Source of the DNA: Maridesulfovibrio ferrireducens
GTDB lineage: Bacteria > Desulfobacterota > Desulfovibrionia > Desulfovibrionales > Desulfovibrionaceae
Assembly (NCBI RefSeq): GCF_900101105.1
Contig: NZ_FNGA01000002.1
Span: forward strand, 872,479-936,478
Length of the DNA stretch: 64,000 nucleotides
Reading direction: 5' to 3'
The notes under the pieces were generated by a model. That model saw nothing but the letters and a program-made list of their open reading frames with translations, made no database searches and was not told where the DNA came from. Every line of letters begins with the position of its first letter. The first letter of the stretch is position 1. Positions 44,011 to 53,956 of this stretch are shown piece after piece. A program made the translations under genes and the position numbers.

Positions 44011-46989
44011 CTACCAGTCGAGAGTGCCTTTGAAGGCATCTGCAAGAAGATGAATCTTGCTTCTGACTATTCCGGTTGTTCCTTCTGCAAGGCCGAAAGT
44101 ATCAAGTCCGGTTGTCATACCTATACGTCCGAAAACCTGTCCTTCGAACAGGGCTTCAAACTTCTGAGCAAGCTCAGGCGATACAGTCACAACAAATCTA
44201 CTTGCAGATTCACTGTAAAGGATAGCTAGAGTACTCAAACCATACTCGGAAGGAACGGAACAGAGATCAGCCTCTACGCCGATTCTACCGCCGATTGACA
44301 TCTCAGCCAGCGCAACTCCGAGTCCGCCGTCAGAAAGGTCATGACAGGCTGAAATAAGCCCCTGGCTCATGGCTGTCTGAACTGTTTCATAACGTTTAAG
44401 AGCAGTAAGTGCTTCTACATGCGGAACAGAAGGATGAACAAACCCGAGCTGGGAAGAAACTTCCGAGCCGCCAAGTTCATTTCTGGTAATACCTAAAACA
44501 TATACAAAGTCACCGGGATTCTTGAAATCGGAAGTGACACACTTATTAATATCAGGAACAATCCCGACCGTAGAGAAAAGAACCGTTGGAGGAATGGAGA
44601 TTTTTACGCCCCCGCCCTTGTAGTCATTTTTCATTGAGTCTTTACCGGAGATACAAGGCACGCCATATGCGCGACTGAAGTGAGAAAGAGCCTGATTAGC
44701 TCTGACCAACTGAGCAAGCTTGTAATGTCCGTCAGGAGTTGTTTCGGATTGAACCGGATCACACCAGCAGAAGTTATCAATTCCGGCCATGTGTGAAATG
44801 TCACCACCCACGGCTACGGCGTTTCTGACAGCTTCATCAATAGCATTAGCCATCATCCAGTATGTGTCGAGATCACTGAACTTAGGACATATTCCGTGAG
44901 AGACAACAAGCCCCTTATCGGAATCAAGGTCAGGTCTCAGTACACCGGCATCAGCGGGACCGTCCTGCTTCTTACCGACGAGAGGTTTAACGACACTGCG
45001 CCCCTGAACCTCGTGGTCATACTGACGGATGACGTATTCTTTGCTGCATATATTAAGCCTGCCAAGCATATCTTTAAGCAGAGCAGTATGATCTTTAACT
45101 TCCGGCTCACCTTTGAAATCAACAACTGGGCGGTCCCAAACAGCTTTAAGCTGCATCTGAGGAACACCGTCATGCAGGAAGTCCATACGAAGTGCTGCAA
45201 CAGGCTTATCACCGTATCTAATGTTATAGATACCGCTGTCTGTGTAAGTACCAAGCGCAGTTGCTTCAACGTCCATCTCTTTTGCCAAGGCCATGAATTC
45301 GTCCAGCTTTTCGGGAGGAACAGCCAGAGTCATACGCTCCTGAGCTTCGGAAACAAGAATTTCCCAAGGCTTAAGACCGTCATATTTAAGCGGAGCCTTA
45401 GCAAGATCGAGATCACAACCACCGGTATCTTCGGCCATTTCTCCAACGGAAGAAGACAACCCGCCAGCTCCGTTATCAGTAATAGCACTATATAGACCGG
45501 TATCACGGGCGCGCATGAGGCAGTCATACATCTTACGCTGAGTAATAGGGTCACCGATCTGAACGGCTGTAGCAGGAGATCCTTCGTGTAATTCTTCGGA
45601 TGAAAAAGTTGCGCCGTGAATTCCGTCTTTACCGATGCGACCGCCGGTCATGACGATAATATCGCCGACCTGAGCTTTCTTTTCATGGCTCAGACGTCCG
45701 GCAACCTTAACGGGCATTGTTCCGACAGTTCCGCAATAAACAAGAGGTTTACCGAGGTATCTTTCATCGAAAACAATGGAACCGTTTACAGTAGGCACAC
45801 CTGATTTATTACCGCCGTGTTCAACACCTTCGCGGACTCCTTCGAGAACTCTGCGAGGATGAAGTAAACGCGGAGGAAGTTCTCCTTCGTAAAAAGGAGA
45901 AGCAAAACAGAAAACATCAGTGTTACAAAGAAGGTTTGCACCCAGTCCGGTTCCCATAGGGTCGCGGTTAACACCGACAATTCCTGTCAGCGCTCCGCCG
46001 TAAGGGTCAAGAGCGGAAGGGCTGTTATGAGTTTCCATTTTAACGCAAACATTCAGCTTGTCGTTAAATTTGATAACCCCGGCATTGTCCTTGAAAACTG
46101 ACAGACAAAAGTCGTCATCGCCTTTGTCTTTACGGATTTCCTTGGTGGTATTCTGAATGCAGGATTTGTAGAGACTGTCTACGGTAGAAGAAACTCCGGT
46201 CTCTCTGTTCTCGTATTCAATTTTAGAACTGAAAATTTTGTGCTTGCAGTGCTCAGACCATGTCTGTGCAAGAGCTTCAAGTTCAGCATCTGTTGGATTA
46301 GGATCAATCCCCATTTTCTTACGTTCTGCAAGAACTTCGGGATCAGAATAGTAGTCACGAATGGAATGAAATTCTTCAATACTCATGGCGAGAGTATTCG
46401 CACGGCTGAACGCCATCATTTCATCATCATTCATTGCAAGAAGATCAATAATTGCAACTTCGTCACTGGCTCTACCTGTGACCTGAGCCGCTTTAGCTTC
46501 AAATCCGGGAGATTTTTCCCATTCTTCAGCAGAACAAATTTCATAACGCTGAATCAATTCGTTAGCTAAAAGATCTTTTGCAATAGATGCAATCTGCTCT
46601 TTCTCAAGCTTTTCTGAAAAAATGTACTGAGTAGAGGTATAAACCTTAACTTTTGCAGCATCTTCAGGATTAATAACCAGAATCAGAGATTCTTTTGCAG
46701 TGCGACCTTCGTTATCCGTTACACCCGGACGGAATCCGACTTCCAGATTCCAGGCGAAATCAGCCGCAAGAGGGGTAAGAGACGGAATGTGCAGGACAGG
46801 ATCATGCAGAACTCCAAGCTCCAGCACCTTATCAATATCGGCTTTTTCAAGACCTTCAACAGTATAAACTTTAATGGTCCGGACTTCACCGGCTTCTATG
46901 CCGAGCTCTTCCCTGATTTTACGGGAAATTTTATTCCCGTGAACATCCCGGACATTATTTTTAAGACCAACCTCAACCCGCCAGAGCAT
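44011..46989 (-). CDS. purL: Phosphoribosylformylglycinamidine synthase, PurS-PurL fusion
   Basis: Converts FGAR to FGAM with ATP and glutamine-derived ammonia, fourth step of purine synthesis. The 992-aa protein opens with two PurS-like units (RVEVGLKNNVRDVHGNKI near residue 4; FAWNLEVGFRPGVTDNEGR near 80), then the PurL body with TWSEHCKHKIF (near 240), METHNSPSALDPYGGALTGIVGVNRD, GGRIGKDGIHGATF and the second half GDISHMAGIDNF, ISGKDSMKND, SACHDLSDGGLGVALAEMSIGG. There is no glutaminase (PurQ) domain at the C-terminus, so PurQ must come from elsewhere. AAGGAG before the ATG. Confidence 0.94.
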   Translation of the reverse strand: MLWRVEVGLKNNVRDVHGNKISRKIREELGIEAGEVRTIKVYTVEGLEKADIDKVLELGVLHDPVLHIPSLTPLAADFAWNLEVGFRPGVTDNEGRTAKESLILVINPEDAAKVKVYTSTQYIFSEKLEKEQIASIAKDLLANELIQRYEICSAEEWEKSPGFEAKAAQVTGRASDEVAIIDLLAMNDDEMMAFSRANTLAMSIEEFHSIRDYYSDPEVLAERKKMGIDPNPTDAELEALAQTWSEHCKHKIFSSKIEYENRETGVSSTVDSLYKSCIQNTTKEIRKDKGDDDFCLSVFKDNAGVIKFNDKLNVCVKMETHNSPSALDPYGGALTGIVGVNRDPMGTGLGANLLCNTDVFCFASPFYEGELPPRLLHPRRVLEGVREGVEHGGNKSGVPTVNGSIVFDERYLGKPLVYCGTVGTMPVKVAGRLSHEKKAQVGDIIVMTGGRIGKDGIHGATFSSEELHEGSPATAVQIGDPITQRKMYDCLMRARDTGLYSAITDNGAGGLSSSVGEMAEDTGGCDLDLAKAPLKYDGLKPWEILVSEAQERMTLAVPPEKLDEFMALAKEMDVEATALGTYTDSGIYNIRYGDKPVAALRMDFLHDGVPQMQLKAVWDRPVVDFKGEPEVKDHTALLKDMLGRLNICSKEYVIRQYDHEVQGRSVVKPLVGKKQDGPADAGVLRPDLDSDKGLVVSHGICPKFSDLDTYWMMANAIDEAVRNAVAVGGDISHMAGIDNFCWCDPVQSETTPDGHYKLAQLVRANQALSHFSRAYGVPCISGKDSMKNDYKGGGVKISIPPTVLFSTVGIVPDINKCVTSDFKNPGDFVYVLGITRNELGGSEVSSQLGFVHPSVPHVEALTALKRYETVQTAMSQGLISACHDLSDGGLGVALAEMSIGGRIGVEADLCSVPSEYGLSTLAILYSESASRFVVTVSPELAQKFEALFEGQVFGRIGMTTGLDTFGLAEGTTGIVRSKIHLLADAFKGTLDW

Positions 46990-47035
46990 GGTTATCTCCT
47001 TTTTTAATATAAATAATAAAATCTCAGCGATACGC

Positions 47036-49528
47036 TCAAGATTCTTTTTTCGCCCATTTCAACAAATTACCACCCAAATCCTTGGCTTCATATGCCGCTG
47101 TGTCAGCCCGCTTAAGCATACTGACCGGAGAATCTCCATCTTCATAAACGGTCATACCGCCACTGATGGTTACTCTCCCTGAAAATTTAGTATCTATTTT
47201 CATCCGAATTCTATTCCCTATCATTTCAAGGGATTCAGGCCGGACCTCTGTAACAATCACTCCAAATTCATCTCCGCCGTATCGACACGGGAAATCCATT
47301 CCTGCTCTGAGTTCTTCCTTCAAAATAACCGCGACACTCTTCAAGACCTCATCTCCGGCCTGATGTCCTTCTGTATCATTAACTTTTTTGAACCTGTCCA
47401 AATCAAAAAACAATATACCGACAGGCCGCCCGGTTCTTTTACTACGGGTTATTTCACGTCCGAGCATCGTGTTGAACTGAGTATGATTGAACAACTCTGT
47501 CAGCCCGTCAAAGACAGCCTGCTTTTTCAGTTTTTCTTCCAACCTTCTGATGGCAGTCATATCACGGGCGACGATCAGATATTTCTCGCCGGCACCTTCA
47601 AGTTTACTGATGACAAGTTCAAACGGTAAGCCAGTAGAATCCGTTCTTTTCATCAAAACTTCCACAACAGATTTAGGCTGCTCAAACAGTTCAGGCCCCC
47701 ATCGGCCGGTAAAAGCACCTGAAGGACTCGCTATATCAAAGAGATTACGCCCTAGAAAAATTTTGGAATAACGCGATGAAACATAATGTATATTTCCGCG
47801 AACATCGACAGTGAAAACAACATCACGCATGGAATCAATAAGACCTTCCAGAAAATCTTTCTGCTTAAGCGCCTGAATCTGAGTTTCCGAAATTTCGCGA
47901 ACATCTTCCATAATTACAGAAATGAGCCAGTCTTCACCACTTTTTTGCTTATATGCTGAGATATAAAGGCAGGCATCACGCGGGATTCCTCCCGTACGAA
48001 GTCTTACACAAAGGATTTTGCTGAAAGAAGTCTTGGAGTTATCTACAAGAAAATCAGCCCATCCCTTGCCAAGTCCAGCACCGACACCCATATTAAATAA
48101 TTCGCTGAACTCCTTCGCTCCGGAAATTTCAGCTCCTCCGATAATACGTGCCATCTCATCGTTCATATCAAGAACACTGCCCTTAATATCTAAGCGGGCA
48201 ATCCCGAGAGGCAGAGTTTCAAGAGTTACAGCCCGCCCTTCCAGCAAATGCTGCCTAAGACTGTAATGCTCATAAGCCTGACCGATAAATCGGAAATATA
48301 ATTTTAAATCACTCTTCTCACTCTCAGAAAGCCCCGGACACAAACACCGAAACTCACCAAGGAAAACACCACGGCTGGAAATGGTTATACCATCAGTCCG
48401 CACATTCCACTTGAGGTCTTTTTTATCAACCCGTGAGAAAACCCTTTCCAGTCCAGACTCTCCGACTCTATACAAATAATATTTATCAAAATCAGGAGAC
48501 TTAAGGGCAAGCTCCCATTCATTTATATCCCAGTTAAGCTTAACATGACGCCCTATTATCCGGGAGATTGAATCCACTCCACCTTCGGCTGTAAGAAGCT
48601 CGAGGCTCATAAAATAACTGGCTTGAAGTGTCTTTATGGAATGATTATAAAAATGGGTTCCACTCCCCCCTTCATCCATTCCCAATGTGCCGAGCATGGA
48701 TTGAAATTTAGTCCGGCAAACACTTCTGAAATCTTCAATCGCTTCTTCATCCATGTCCAAAGCGTTCTGAAGCTGAACTTCAAACTGCAAAACATTAAAC
48801 GGAGCAGAAGAATTGCCCAGTTCCATTTCAGCCCATTTAGTACCCAGAATTACAGCCTGAGTCGGCAAATCGAAAGAATCTAATTCCTCTAAAGAATGAT
48901 GATGCAGGATAGAAGGACACTCAAGAGTCTTAAGTTTCCAGCGAGAAAGCAAAAGCTGACTGAGTGCTCCATGAGTCATACCCCAACTATCATTCTCAGC
49001 TTCTGCCTGACCGGAATAAGATCTTGTAACTGAATCACTTGAAAGCATCTCAGGAATTTCATCAGGAGCAGCACATCTGAGAAACAACAGAGAGATATCT
49101 TTAAGAAGACAGCAAAGATACATTTTATCAGCATATTCAGGACAAATTCTGGAAGCAATCAATTGAGCTGAAATAGCTCCCCACACGGTGAGCATCCAAT
49201 CACTGTAAATCTTGTAGTCTTGTTTCTCAAGATGGGCAGAAATATGTTTTTGAAACGAAACAGTAACCGCAAGATTCAACAACTCTCTCGTTCCCAGAAC
49301 TATAGCCGCGCGCTTAAGATCTGAAACTTCCTGTGACAAACCATAGAAAGGAGAGTTGACCAGATTAAGTATGGTAGTTGAAAGAGCCGGGTCCATGCTG
49401 ATAATTTTTCCCAGCACAGAAAAATCAGGCTCAGGCTTAGCAGCCTCCTCCATCAGTTGAAGCATCACCGGAGGAAAACTTAGCTTCATCATCAGTCGTG
49501 GTGATTCAAGGATCTCGTCCAGACTCAT
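47036..49528 (-). CDS. HDOD-PAS-GGDEF signalling protein
   Basis: An 830-aa cytoplasmic protein. An HDOD domain (residues ~10-220, LSFPPVMLQLMEEAAKPEPDFSVLGKIISMDPALSTTILNLVNSPFYG) and a middle region with PAS-like segments (VTLETLPLGIARLDIKGSVLDMNDEMARIIGG; GLIDSMRDVVFTVDVRGNIHYVSSRYSKIFLG) precede a GGDEF diguanylate cyclase (RYGGDEFGVIV, intact GGDEF; FDLDRFKKVND upstream). It probably makes c-di-GMP in response to a redox or small-molecule cue sensed by PAS. HD phosphodiesterase residues are not evident in the HDOD part. The PilZ protein at 27.2 kb is a candidate receptor. Confidence 0.9.
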   Translation of the reverse strand: MSLDEILESPRLMMKLSFPPVMLQLMEEAAKPEPDFSVLGKIISMDPALSTTILNLVNSPFYGLSQEVSDLKRAAIVLGTRELLNLAVTVSFQKHISAHLEKQDYKIYSDWMLTVWGAISAQLIASRICPEYADKMYLCCLLKDISLLFLRCAAPDEIPEMLSSDSVTRSYSGQAEAENDSWGMTHGALSQLLLSRWKLKTLECPSILHHHSLEELDSFDLPTQAVILGTKWAEMELGNSSAPFNVLQFEVQLQNALDMDEEAIEDFRSVCRTKFQSMLGTLGMDEGGSGTHFYNHSIKTLQASYFMSLELLTAEGGVDSISRIIGRHVKLNWDINEWELALKSPDFDKYYLYRVGESGLERVFSRVDKKDLKWNVRTDGITISSRGVFLGEFRCLCPGLSESEKSDLKLYFRFIGQAYEHYSLRQHLLEGRAVTLETLPLGIARLDIKGSVLDMNDEMARIIGGAEISGAKEFSELFNMGVGAGLGKGWADFLVDNSKTSFSKILCVRLRTGGIPRDACLYISAYKQKSGEDWLISVIMEDVREISETQIQALKQKDFLEGLIDSMRDVVFTVDVRGNIHYVSSRYSKIFLGRNLFDIASPSGAFTGRWGPELFEQPKSVVEVLMKRTDSTGLPFELVISKLEGAGEKYLIVARDMTAIRRLEEKLKKQAVFDGLTELFNHTQFNTMLGREITRSKRTGRPVGILFFDLDRFKKVNDTEGHQAGDEVLKSVAVILKEELRAGMDFPCRYGGDEFGVIVTEVRPESLEMIGNRIRMKIDTKFSGRVTISGGMTVYEDGDSPVSMLKRADTAAYEAKDLGGNLLKWAKKES

Positions 49529-49557
49529 AGGTCGCGGCTCCTGTTTTTAAACTACAC

Positions 49558-50526
49558 CTACTTACGGCGGGTCAAAACAAAGTCGGCGGACAGCTTGAGA
49601 ACTCGGCTTTCAACACTGTCAGACAATGGAGTCAGACAGGCTTTAGCCTTTTCAATGTATTCGGCTGCGGATTGCCTTGTTTTTGTTCCCAACCCATGCG
49701 CACGGATACTTTCAAGCACTTCATCCCGCCTAGCATCAGAAAGAGTACGATTTTTAATCTCAGCAAGCAAAGATTCAGCTTCCTTATCCTCTAACATCTC
49801 AAGATAGAGAATTAAAGGTAAAGTAACCTTGCCTTCTTTCAAATCTCCGCCTTCCGGCTTACCTGTATCTCCGACAGGAGATTCATAATCAAGAGCATCG
49901 TCAACCAGTTGAAAAGCAATGCCCATATTAAGGCCAAAATCTCCGAGAGCGTCTTCAAGTTCTGTGTCGTCACAAGCAACAGCTGCCCCGATGCGACATG
50001 AAGCTTCAAGAAGCCTTGCAGTTTTACCTATGATAATATCCATATATATATCACGGTCCACTTTCGGCTCTGAAATATGTGCTATTTCCCGAATTTCTCC
50101 TTCTGCTGTGGACATTATCGCTGAAGCCAGAATCGAGCTTATACGGGATTTTCCGTAATCAGCGCCGATTAAATTGGCAAGAGCAAGAAGAACATCCCCG
50201 GCAAGAACGGTCTCTGTAATACCGAAAACAAGATGTGAAGCCGTAACTCCCCTTCTCAGATCAGCGTCATCTAGTATGTCGTCATGAAGCAAGGTTGCAG
50301 CGTGCAGCAGCTCAAGCGAGCTTGCTAAAGGATAAATATCTTCCTTTGAATATCCTAAAGCCCGGGCAGAAAGTATGGTGAGAATCGGACGTATCCGTTT
50401 ACCGGGAGCAAGCAGTACATGCTTCGCAACCCCCTTTACCAACCCCTCAAGCTTATCGGTCTCTTCATCCAAAAAACCGTTTATCTTAGGCAACTCTTGT
50501 TCAAAATAGGCTAATAACTCAGTCAT
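49558..50526 (-). CDS. Polyprenyl diphosphate synthase
   Basis: An all-helical prenyltransferase of 322 aa that makes the isoprenoid side chain, here presumably of menaquinone. Both Asp-rich Mg2+ motifs are intact: first LLHDDILDDADLRRG near residue 85 and second FQLVDDALDYES near 218, plus GKRIRPIL and EGEIREI. The start is at the ATG at 50526; an upstream TTG is not credible. It lies 59 bp after the futalosine hydrolase gene, and menG is 2.4 kb away, which supports the menaquinone role. Chain length is not readable. Confidence 0.9.
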   Translation of the reverse strand: MTELLAYFEQELPKINGFLDEETDKLEGLVKGVAKHVLLAPGKRIRPILTILSARALGYSKEDIYPLASSLELLHAATLLHDDILDDADLRRGVTASHLVFGITETVLAGDVLLALANLIGADYGKSRISSILASAIMSTAEGEIREIAHISEPKVDRDIYMDIIIGKTARLLEASCRIGAAVACDDTELEDALGDFGLNMGIAFQLVDDALDYESPVGDTGKPEGGDLKEGKVTLPLILYLEMLEDKEAESLLAEIKNRTLSDARRDEVLESIRAHGLGTKTRQSAAEYIEKAKACLTPLSDSVESRVLKLSADFVLTRRK

Positions 50527-50585
50527 CCGCGTATGAATTATCCCAGTTGTGAGTGGAAAGAAGCACAGCAAAAAATCGGGCGGTT

Positions 50586-51284
50586 TTACTTAACCAATGC
50601 AGAGCAAATTCGGCCGAGTTCGGCTAAAGCTCCCAGCAAATCCCAATCTTTACGGTCTCTTGATCCCACAAGGTTCGATACAGTTCGCACCTGACATACG
50701 GGTATACCCGAAAGAGTACATCCATACGCGGTTGCAAAACCTTCCATATTTTCTATATCCGCCCCAAACTCAGTTTTGAGTCTTAAGGCTTCATCCGCCG
50801 TTGCAGTAACTCCGCTTACTGTTAAGGAAACAGCTTCGGGCAGTTTTTCAAATCGGTCAAGCACTGACTTTTTAAGAGCACTGCCTGAAAAAAGATCAAC
50901 TCTGTCCCATATCGGTTTATTATCTACTTCAGCCAGACTGAAACCAAGCCCTTTCGGGTCGACATCTTTTTCTTTCTTAAGTCCGTATTCCGGCCAGATC
51001 TCTGTTTTTACAACGCATGCAGATCCAACAGGAAAACGTTCCGGATCGAAGGTTCCTGCCACTCCGGCAAGAACAACAAGCTCTATTTCATATTTTGCAA
51101 GAGTTTGTCCCAATGCAAAAGCCGAATTAATAATTCCAATACCGGTAACCAGCAATAAACCTGATTTGCCACGAAAATCAAAAGGAACCGCAACTCCCTG
51201 CTTTAACGCAGGCAATATGCACACTCCGCCAAGGGCGGCTTTCATTTCCTTTACAGTCGCAGTGACAAAAAGAATAGTTTTCAC
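50586..51284 (-). CDS. mqnB: Futalosine hydrolase MqnB
   Basis: Removes hypoxanthine from futalosine, giving dehypoxanthinylfutalosine for the alternative menaquinone route. A 232-aa PNP/UDP-fold: LLVTGIGIINSAFALGQTLAKYEIELVVLAGVAGTFD, the purine-binding NMEGFATAYGC near residue 178 and VSNLVGSRDRKDW near 205. This indicates that this organism makes menaquinone from chorismate through futalosine (Mqn) rather than through MenF-MenE. Next to a polyprenyl synthase gene. Confidence 0.88.
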   Translation of the reverse strand: MKTILFVTATVKEMKAALGGVCILPALKQGVAVPFDFRGKSGLLLVTGIGIINSAFALGQTLAKYEIELVVLAGVAGTFDPERFPVGSACVVKTEIWPEYGLKKEKDVDPKGLGFSLAEVDNKPIWDRVDLFSGSALKKSVLDRFEKLPEAVSLTVSGVTATADEALRLKTEFGADIENMEGFATAYGCTLSGIPVCQVRTVSNLVGSRDRKDWDLLGALAELGRICSALVK

Positions 51285-51289
51285 AGACT

Positions 51290-52600
51290 TTAAAGTCTCC
51301 AGAATCTAATTCCGGCTTTAGTCAATTCATCCCGGTCAAAGAAACATTTTACATCAATGACCAGAGCATTCTCAGGCTTTCTGAACCAGCTCTTAATTTC
51401 ATCAAAACCGAGACTGTGGTATTCCTTATGTGAAACAGCAAGAATAAGCGCATCAAGGCCTTTAAACTCAGAAAAAGGTACTGTTTCCAGTCCGTATTCT
51501 TCTACAGCTTCCTTCGGATCAGCATAAGGATCATGAACAAGAACATTCACACCGAAAGAACGTAATTCTTCAACAACGTCAACGACTTTGGTGTTACGCA
51601 GATCAGGAACATTTTCCTTAAAAGTCAGACCGAGGATACCGACTTTAGCGTTTTTAACTTTGCTGTCTCCATCAATCATCTGTTTGATTGTGGTTTCAGC
51701 TAAAAATTTACCAACAGAGTCATTGATTTTACGTCCGGCAAGAATAACCTGCGGATGATGACCAAGAGCTTCTGCCTTTGTTGTGAGATAATAAGGATCA
51801 ACTCCGATACAATGACCACCGACTAAACCTGGACGAAACGGAAGAAAGTTCCATTTTGTTCCGGCAGCTTCAAGCACATCAAGAGTATCAATACCCAGAC
51901 GGTCAAAAATCATGGAAAGCTCATTCATCAATGCGATGTTAAGATCACGCTGAGTATTTTCAATAACTTTGGCGGCTTCAGCAACTTTAATACACGAAGC
52001 TCTGTGAGTTCCGGCAGTAACAATGGTCGAGTATAAATTATCAAGAAGTTCAGTAACTTCATCAGAACTACCGGCTACAACCTTTACGATTGTCTGCAAG
52101 GTATGTTCTCTGTCGCCCGGATTGATTCTTTCAGGTGAATAGCCGACTCCGAATTCTTTCTGATATTCAAGACCAGACTCTTTTTCAAGAATAGGAATGC
52201 AGATGTCTTCGGTAAGACCGGGATAGACTGTTGATTCGTATACAACAATTGTCCCTTCAGACATGTTTTGACCGACCATGGTGGACGCGCCTACGACCGG
52301 ACGAAGGTCAGGATTGCGTGCTTCATCAATCGGAGTAGGCACAGCAATGATAATAATCCCTGCCTTTTTAAGGTCTGCGGGATTACTGCTGAATTCTACA
52401 AAATTATGAAAGTCTGTTTCAAGAACTTCAGCAGTGCGGTCATAGCCAGTGCGAAGTTCACTTATACGCTGTTCAGAAATATCCAGCCCCAAGACATTAA
52501 AATGACGTCCTAGAGCAACAGCCAGAGGCAGTCCTACATAACCAAGCCCGACGACTGCAACATAAGTTTTCTTATCTTTAATATCTTCAAATTTTATCAT
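51290..52600 (-). CDS. Nucleotide-sugar dehydrogenase (UDP-HexNAc 6-dehydrogenase type)
   Basis: A 436-aa NAD-dependent oxidase that converts a UDP-sugar C6 alcohol to a carboxylate in two steps. Rossmann start VAVVGLGYVGLPLAVAL near residue 15, ESTVYPGLTED near 123, GYSPERINPGDREH near 155, the catalytic Cys in PGLVGGHCIGVDPYYL near 268 and the third domain GLTFKENVPDLRNTKVVDV. Best compared with WbpO/TviB-type enzymes (UDP-GalNAc or UDP-GlcNAc) rather than UGD for UDP-glucose; the exact substrate is not readable. Likely for O-antigen or capsule; no glycan cluster is adjacent. Confidence 0.88.
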   Translation of the reverse strand: MIKFEDIKDKKTYVAVVGLGYVGLPLAVALGRHFNVLGLDISEQRISELRTGYDRTAEVLETDFHNFVEFSSNPADLKKAGIIIIAVPTPIDEARNPDLRPVVGASTMVGQNMSEGTIVVYESTVYPGLTEDICIPILEKESGLEYQKEFGVGYSPERINPGDREHTLQTIVKVVAGSSDEVTELLDNLYSTIVTAGTHRASCIKVAEAAKVIENTQRDLNIALMNELSMIFDRLGIDTLDVLEAAGTKWNFLPFRPGLVGGHCIGVDPYYLTTKAEALGHHPQVILAGRKINDSVGKFLAETTIKQMIDGDSKVKNAKVGILGLTFKENVPDLRNTKVVDVVEELRSFGVNVLVHDPYADPKEAVEEYGLETVPFSEFKGLDALILAVSHKEYHSLGFDEIKSWFRKPENALVIDVKCFFDRDELTKAGIRFWRL

Positions 52601-52707
52601 AACATCATGTCCTTTAATGTTTTTCCGGAAAAACGGATACCGACAACTCTATTCATTACTTAATAACTAAAATTTTTATCAACAAACTACTGACAGAGGG
52701 GTAGACA

Positions 52708-52950
52708 ATGTGTGGCAGCCCATATAAAACTGCTGCTATTATGAATATTGACTGGTCTTTTCTGCTATCAGCCCTAGGCTTGGCCTTCATTCTTGAAGGA
52801 ATTCCATACTTTTTGTTTTCTGAGCGTATGCCCAGAATTCTAATTTCTATTATCGAAAGAGGCCCGAAACAATTACGTATTCTGGGTCTTATCGCAATGA
52901 TCTTCGGATTATTGCTGATCTCTTTCGGACAATCTCTCGCAGAACTCTGA
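52708..52950 (+). CDS. DUF2065 (YjeT-like) small membrane protein
   Basis: An 80-aa protein with two TM helices: SFLLSALGLAFILEGIPYFLFSERMPR and ILGLIAMIFGLLLISFGQSL, the DUF2065 arrangement. Function unknown. GAGGGG lies 7 bp before the ATG at 52708; a second ATG at 52741 gives a length closer to YjeT but has no ribosome site. The gene runs convergently against menG, 5 bp apart. Confidence 0.75.
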   Translation: MCGSPYKTAAIMNIDWSFLLSALGLAFILEGIPYFLFSERMPRILISIIERGPKQLRILGLIAMIFGLLLISFGQSLAEL

Positions 52951-52955
52951 CGACT

Positions 52956-53690
52956 TTATTCTGCCGGCTTTTCAGCCACATGAATATATACAATACCGGA
53001 AAGCAACGGAATAAACATAACTCGGCCGAACCCTGAGTTACGAAGCTCTGTGCCCAAAGTTCTTTCATCCGGAAAAGAACGGATTGTATCTGCCAAATAA
53101 GTATAGGCTCCGGAATCGCCTGATACAACCTTTCCCAAGAGCGGAAGGATTCTATTCAAATAAAAATTATAGAACCCTTTCCATATACGTTTGCGTCCAG
53201 AACCGAATTCAAGAATACAGAATCTGGCACCGGGTTTCAGTGTTCGCAAAATCTCTTTATAAGCTTCTTCACGAGGAAGAATATTGCGAATTCCAAACGC
53301 GATAGTTGCTCCGTCAAGACAGGAATCCGGCAGCGGAAGTTTCTTTCCGTCAGCCTGTACGGCGGCAATAGAAGTCCCTCTGGTGTGCTCATGCTTTCCG
53401 TCGAGCTTCTTAGACTTACCACAAGCAAGCATAGGAAAAGCAAAATCCATAGCTAGAATTTTAATGTCCGGATACTGTTTCTTCAGCTCCACAGAAACAT
53501 CAAGAGTTCCGGCAGCAAGGTCAAGTACCAAACCGTTCTTAGCCGGACGGACTAGCTTTACCAGCCTATACCGCCAGTAAATATCCTGCCCCGCGCTCAA
53601 AGCGTGGTTCAAAAAATCATACCATCCGGCAATGCGCCCAAACATGGCCGCAACTTTTTTACCGTGCTCCTGGTGTGTCTGATCCTGCAT
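52956..53690 (-). CDS. menG: Demethylmenaquinone methyltransferase MenG/UbiE
   Basis: Adds the ring methyl of menaquinone (and can act on ubiquinone precursors) using SAM. 244 aa with AMFGRIAGWYDFLNHALS, the SAM site VLDLAAGTLDVSVELKKQYP near residue 53, AMDFAFPMLACGKSK, DGATIAFGIRNIL near 130 and FCILEFGSG. The last step of menaquinone synthesis; a polyprenyl synthase and MqnB lie 2.4-4 kb downstream on the same strand but with a dehydrogenase gene and a + strand gene between. Adjoins the small 61-aa gene. Confidence 0.9.
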   Translation of the reverse strand: MQDQTHQEHGKKVAAMFGRIAGWYDFLNHALSAGQDIYWRYRLVKLVRPAKNGLVLDLAAGTLDVSVELKKQYPDIKILAMDFAFPMLACGKSKKLDGKHEHTRGTSIAAVQADGKKLPLPDSCLDGATIAFGIRNILPREEAYKEILRTLKPGARFCILEFGSGRKRIWKGFYNFYLNRILPLLGKVVSGDSGAYTYLADTIRSFPDERTLGTELRNSGFGRVMFIPLLSGIVYIHVAEKPAE

Positions 53691-53876
53691 CTACTCAGAT
53701 TCTCCGCTAGCGTCTTTCGGCTTACTTTGCTGCTGCAATCTGACAGATGCTATAACATCGGCATAAATTGAACTGAAAGTCTCAGAAAAATTAGAAGGAG
53801 AAATTCTTCCCACTTCAATAAATTTCACTACGATTTCCTTAGTTACCTGCAAAGCCTGCTTCTCAATTTTATCCAT
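53691..53876 (-). CDS. 61-aa conserved-looking small protein
   Basis: MDKIEKQALQVTKEIVVKFI followed by EVGRISPSNFSETFSSIYADVIASVRL and a short polar tail. Probably a soluble three-helix protein; no recognised family. AGGAGG lies 7 bp before the ATG at 53876 (the frame extends upstream by 20 codons without support). Its stop codon directly abuts the menG start, so the two genes are translationally linked. It follows a possible attenuator. Confidence 0.8.
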   Translation of the reverse strand: MDKIEKQALQVTKEIVVKFIEVGRISPSNFSETFSSIYADVIASVRLQQQSKPKDASGESE

Positions 53877-53898
53877 AATATGCCTCCTGCTTACGCTG

Positions 53899-53956
53899 AA
53901 AAAACCCCGCCCGGGGGAAATGGCCACGACCTCCACAGGTAGGGCTACCGGGCGGG
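53899..53956 (-). promoter_or_regulatory. Candidate transcription attenuator hairpin ahead of the 61-aa gene and menG
   Basis: On the minus strand, CCCGCCCGG (53956-53948) pairs with CCGGGCGGG (53914-53906), followed by a T6 run at 53904-53899 and then by the ribosome site of the 61-aa gene. The inner part folds further. This is a terminator that lies inside a leader. Confidence 0.55.
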
